In this document: piece by piece, positions 60,967 to 64,000 of the stretch
Position numbering within the stretch: position 1 is the stretch's first letter
Layout of the letters: every line of letters begins with the position of its first letter
Assembly (NCBI RefSeq): GCF_964199755.1
Contig: NC_133910.1
Span: forward strand, 10,300,711 to 10,364,710
Source: Larus michahellis
Lineage: Eukaryota > Chordata > Aves > Charadriiformes > Laridae
Direction of reading: 5' to 3'
Length of the DNA stretch: 64,000 nt
The notes under the pieces: generated by a model
The model's input: only the letters and a program-made list of their open reading frames with translations
The model's database searches: none
What the model was told of the DNA's origin: nothing
Translations under genes and position numbers: made by a program

Positions 60967-63260
60967 CTGGAGAGCAAAGGCAGAGAGATGAGGTGACAGG
61001 CAAGGTACTTACCTGTGTGGAGGGCTCAGGCTGGCTGCTCCAGGCTCTCCAAGAGACCTTTGCTGGGTCCCATCGGTGCAACCCATCACCTACAGACGAT
61101 GGAGTGGGGGTGAAGTGATGCAGCATCTTGGTGAATGACCATCTGGCGGCAGGGGGACAGAAGCAGGGCAGGCAGTGACCCCACTGGGAAACACGGCGGG
61201 TTCCTTGCCCTGCCTTATTGCACCTGAGCCAGCGCACAGCCCCTGGGCTGCCTGTCCCTGCCCCTGAGCGCCCAGAGCACAGCTCTTCCTCCCCAGACCC
61301 TGCTGCTGGCTCTGCTGCCGTGAGCACTCTGAAATGTGGCCGGGGCAGCAGCGACGAGCAGGAGGGTCTGCTCAGGATGTTCCTGTTCCGGCCAGTGGGA
61401 GACAGAGGTGGCACATCCTACCTGTCCTCGTCCCCTTTGTCTGTATCATCTGCCTTCTGCCGGCTGCTCCCATTGAGCAGAGTGAAGTCGCTGACCTCGG
61501 AGCCCTCCACGCGCCGGCTGAGCCCGTCCTGACCCTCCAGCACAGCCAGGCACTCGTCCCCCTCCTTGCTGCTGTAGCGGTGGCCGCCCCTCTCCAGGCT
61601 GACGAGGTTGAGGTAGGAATCCCCGGGGCCCAGGGCTGGCAGGGATCCGGGGGCCACGGGGCTGCCCAGGATGCTGGCGGGAGTGGAGGTGGACGGCAGA
61701 TGGACGTCCAAGCTGTAGTGGTTCTTCAGGTTCAGGGAGAGGGACTGAGCCAGGGACAGGTTTTGCAAGGAGCGGTCAACTGGCAAGAGAGGGACAAGGG
61801 TTGTGTGAAGAGCTGGGGACCTCCAGCCCAGCTGCTCCCCATGACCGCGAGAGGTGCTCTGCACCTCCTCCAGAGCCTGCTGGGATGGTGTTGGGAGCAT
61901 CCCAGCTGCTCCCTGGGACTGCAAGGGATGTAGAAATTCTCCAAAGCCCCCCCCGAGCTTGCCAGGATGGTGCTGGGAGTGCCCAGCTGCTGCCCAGTAC
62001 CGCGAGGGGTGCACGGATGCTCTGAAGGCCCTATGGAGCCTGCTGGGATGGTACTGGGAGCACGCCAGTTGCACCACGAGGGGTGCAAAGATGCTCTGAT
62101 GCCCCCCAGAGCCTGCTGGGCTCATACTGGGAACACCCCAACTGCTCCCTGGGACCATGAAGGGTGCAGAGATACTCTGAAGGGATGGTGCTGGGCGCAT
62201 CCCAGCACCAAAACAACCCCCGTGCGGGGGCCGCTGCGCTCACCCGGCTGCCGGTGTTGCTCCCGGGCTTCCAGCACCGTCAGCTGCCGCACCAGCAAGG
62301 AGACGTGCTGCAGCAGGTCCCGGTTGGTCAGGAGCAGCTGCCGTACCCGGGCCTGCGCTTCGATCCGCGCCGCCGTTTCGGCCGCCAGTTGGTCCTTCAG
62401 CAGCTGCACCTGCGGGACGGGACGGGACGGGGCGGTGCGGGGACGGGACCGAGCATCCCCGGGATCCCCGGCATCCGCGGCGCGGCGGCCCTCGAGCGCC
62501 CTCTGCCGGCCCCGCCGCGGCACACCCCCCCCCACCGGCACCCACCCGCCGGTATCCCCCCCCCTACCCCGGCACCCCCCGAGCCGGTCCAGCTGCGGGC
62601 GGGGGGATGCCGCTCCATCCCGGGCCGCGGGAGGTAGGGGCGGGGGGGTCCGCTGCCTCCTCGGTAACATGAAACGAGCTGGGGAGGTGCTCAGGCGGGG
62701 GGGCATCGGCCTCCCCACTGTGATACCGGTTTGGGGGAAGAGGCGCAGGGCGGGGTGGCTTCCAAAAATGTTATGAATGGGGAGCTGGTGGCTCTGTGGA
62801 GCTTCCTCACGACCCCGCTAGAGCAGCCGGGGCTTATGTGTGCAGCCAGCTTCATGTCTGGGGGTGCTGAGCCATGCCGCGAGCCATGCTGCCAGCTGTG
62901 CCACAAGCGATGCTGTGAACAGTGCCGCTAGTGATGCTGCGAGCTACGGCGCAAGCAATGCTGCGAGCTCCCCATACCGCTCCCACCCCAGCACAGGGCG
63001 CTTGCCCCCCGCTGCCAGCCCAGCCTGGCTGGAGGCTGGGGCAGGGAAAGCAGAAGGGCTGGTGGCGCCCGAGGGGAGGGCAGGACGCGTACCTGGGCCA
63101 CGGCCACCTGCGTCTGCTGCTGCTGCTGGAGGAGCTGCTGCTGGAGCAGCTGGAGGCAGTGCTGGGAGGCCAGCGGGGTGATGGAGGCCGAGGAGCAGGG
63201 GCTGCTTGGGCTGAGCAGCTGCTGGGAGCCAGCCGGGTGGAGGGAGCAGTTCTCGGTGTC
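60477..63260 (-). CDS. NOS1AP-family protein (3' part), paralogue of the nNOS adaptor
   Basis: Four minus-strand exons, 63260-63093, 62409-62244, 61779-61422 and 60966-60477, encode the C-terminal 393 residues with continuous phase (0, 1, 2). The first two exons carry the coiled coil [14 protein letters not shown] then [20 protein letters not shown] and [11 protein letters not shown], which nearly duplicates the NOS1AP segment. The last exon has [17 protein letters not shown], like the PPPPI-x-RKR motif I remember from the C1orf226 part of NOS1AP read-through forms. NOS1AP is a cytoplasmic adaptor with an N-terminal PTB domain and a C-terminal PDZ ligand for neuronal NO synthase. Here the C-terminus is ...GAPSRVPP, so that ligand is absent, at least in this splice form. 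The PTB exons would lie past 64000. I take it for a separate paralogue, because the NOS1AP tail differs and NOS1AP itself has different neighbours in human (1q23). Confidence 0.82.
61422..61779 (-). CDS. NOS1AP-like exon C
   Basis: The acceptor is tcttgccag/t and the donor is gacag/gtagga. It encodes [20 protein letters not shown] and onward to DDTDKGDED, a Ser/Leu-rich, probably disordered segment. I recognise no domain. Ends two bases into an arginine codon. Confidence 0.75.
61808..62205. repeat. Irregular minisatellite filling a NOS1AP-like intron
   Basis: Five diverged copies of a G/C-rich unit with core gagcctgctgggatggt...ctggga start near 61881, 61964, 62044, 62116 and 62182, spaced 66-83 bases. 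They occupy most of the 464-bp intron between exons B and C. Confidence 0.8.
62244..62409 (-). CDS. NOS1AP-like exon B (coiled coil)
   Basis: The acceptor is cccgcag/g and the donor is agccgg/gtgagc. It encodes [20 protein letters not shown], then [20 protein letters not shown] and [15 protein letters not shown]. Heptad leucines and near identity to NOS1AP make this the diagnostic exon. Ends in phase 1. Confidence 0.9.
62867..62970. repeat. 12-bp tandem repeat with 24-bp superperiod
   Basis: Units such as gcgagccatgct, gccagctgtgcc, acaagcgatgct, gtgaacagtgcc, gctagtgatgct and gcaagcaatgct follow each other without gaps. Ends alternate between atgct and tgcc. The repeat lies in the intron between exons A and B. 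Confidence 0.8.
63093..63260 (-). CDS. NOS1AP-like exon A (Ser-rich segment, polyQ, coiled-coil start)
   Basis: The acceptor is atgcccag/g and the donor is gcccag/gtacgc; 56 codons, phase 0 at both ends. It encodes [20 protein letters not shown] and then a Gln-rich run ending [15 protein letters not shown]1AP has the same exon end. Confidence 0.85.
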
Positions 63261-64000
63261 CTGGGCATAAAGAAATGGGCAGGGTGAGCAGACCAACTAG
63301 CTCAGGCTGGGATTTGGCTCGTGTTTCCCCATGGCATTGACACTGGTGTCGCAGAGCGACCCTGGGACTGTCGAGGGGGGCAGCCCTGGGCTCGGTATCA
63401 GGCTCTGCGCGTCTGTGTCATCCCCAGGAGAGCATGTTTCGGAGTGACTCCTGATCTCCGAGAGCTGGCACGGCTGCATTGTTGGCATCTGGCTGCAGCT
63501 CCAATCAGGGAGGGCAGATCCCTGGGCAGGAGGCACTGGGGAGCGACCTAAATATCCCACCACCTTCCCCATGGTGCGGCTGCCGCAGGCTGGGTGGTTT
63601 CTTATTGCCTGAAGCATTTCCCAGTGGCAGCAGCGCCCCGTGTCAGGGCCACCAGCATATTGAAAGACTGCAGGGGTCCCGGCCCTCGGAGATGCCCAGC
63701 GTGAGAAGGGCAGTGCACGCGCCGACCGACTTCAGCAGCCCCTGACCCAGCCGCGAGCCCCCGCACCCCGGCACGGCGCTGGGCCTGGACTCTGCCGGGG
63801 CAGCCCAGGGCGAGTGAGCTCGCAGCCACCTCCCGTGCCCCGGGGACTGCGTGGTGGCCCCGTGCGTGGCTCTCCTGGCCCTCGGTAGCACGGTGGGGTC
63901 TCAACATGCAGTGCAGAGCTGGGCAGTGCATCCCCCTGGCAGGCAGCCTCCCACCTCACAGCGGGGGTGTTTTGGGACCGTTCCCCCAGCCGCTGCCTTT
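63261..64000 (-). other. Probable intron of the NOS1AP-like gene
   Basis: GC-rich sequence upstream of exon A. I see no PTB-domain exon or other recognisable coding segment before the window ends. Confidence 0.55.

Noticed and set aside
63602-63931. Minus-strand frame upstream of NOS1AP-like exon A, considered as a further exon
   Set aside because: No similarity to the PTB domain or the linker of NOS1AP and no splice arrangement that I could defend.

Overview
This window is vertebrate nuclear DNA, almost certainly from a bird. The genes have GT-AG introns and closely match vertebrate proteins. A 3' fragment of an avian-type CR1 LINE ends in the typical 8-bp terminal repeats near 51.64 kb, and two degenerate MIR-like SINEs are present. 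Compact genes alternate with GC-rich introns and AT-rich islands. The gene order RBM18 - LHX6 - MORN5 - NDUFA8 matches human 9q33 as I remember it. I expect the corresponding avian locus to be on a microchromosome (chicken chromosome 17), but the species cannot be read from the sequence.

Layout, left to right. (1) 1-4.6 kb: the last three coding exons and 3' UTR of RBM18 (+), with a possible distal poly(A) site near 5.94 kb. (2) 4.6-7.6 kb: spacer with no gene seen. (3) 7.6-26.6 kb: LHX6 (+), a LIM-homeodomain transcription factor. It has a CpG-island promoter, a TATA box, eight common or cassette exons plus a terminal exon, and a long 3' UTR ending at AATAAA near 26.59 kb. The terminal exon is read in two frames, depending on whether a 104-nt cassette exon is included. 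(4) 27.2-40.9 kb: MORN5 (-), tail-to-tail with LHX6, with five exons and a last intron of about 11.8 kb that is AT-rich and looks regulatory. (5) 41.06-43.2 kb: NDUFA8 (+), a mitochondrial complex I accessory subunit. It is head-to-head with MORN5 across a 175-bp GC-rich promoter that holds a near-consensus RFX X-box. (6) 43.2-59 kb: no coding gene recognised. This stretch holds a MIR, a CR1 fragment, simple repeats and AT-rich islands that look like conserved non-coding elements. (7) 59.08-63.26 kb: the 3' part of a NOS1AP-family gene (-). Its 5' half, including the expected PTB domain, would lie beyond the right edge.

The most interesting items are the following. The NOS1AP-related gene sits beside NDUFA8, where I would expect TTLL11 from the human map; it keeps the NOS1AP coiled coil but ends without the nNOS PDZ ligand. 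The LHX6 terminal exon codes in two frames. The MORN5/NDUFA8 promoter carries an X-box. A duplicated AT-rich element lies in LHX6 intron 6. Several AT-rich islands in otherwise GC-rich introns and spacers may be enhancers of LHX6. Exon boundaries were assigned by reading splice sites and frame by eye, and reading phase is continuous across every junction listed. Family assignments rest on remembered protein sequences; no search was run.
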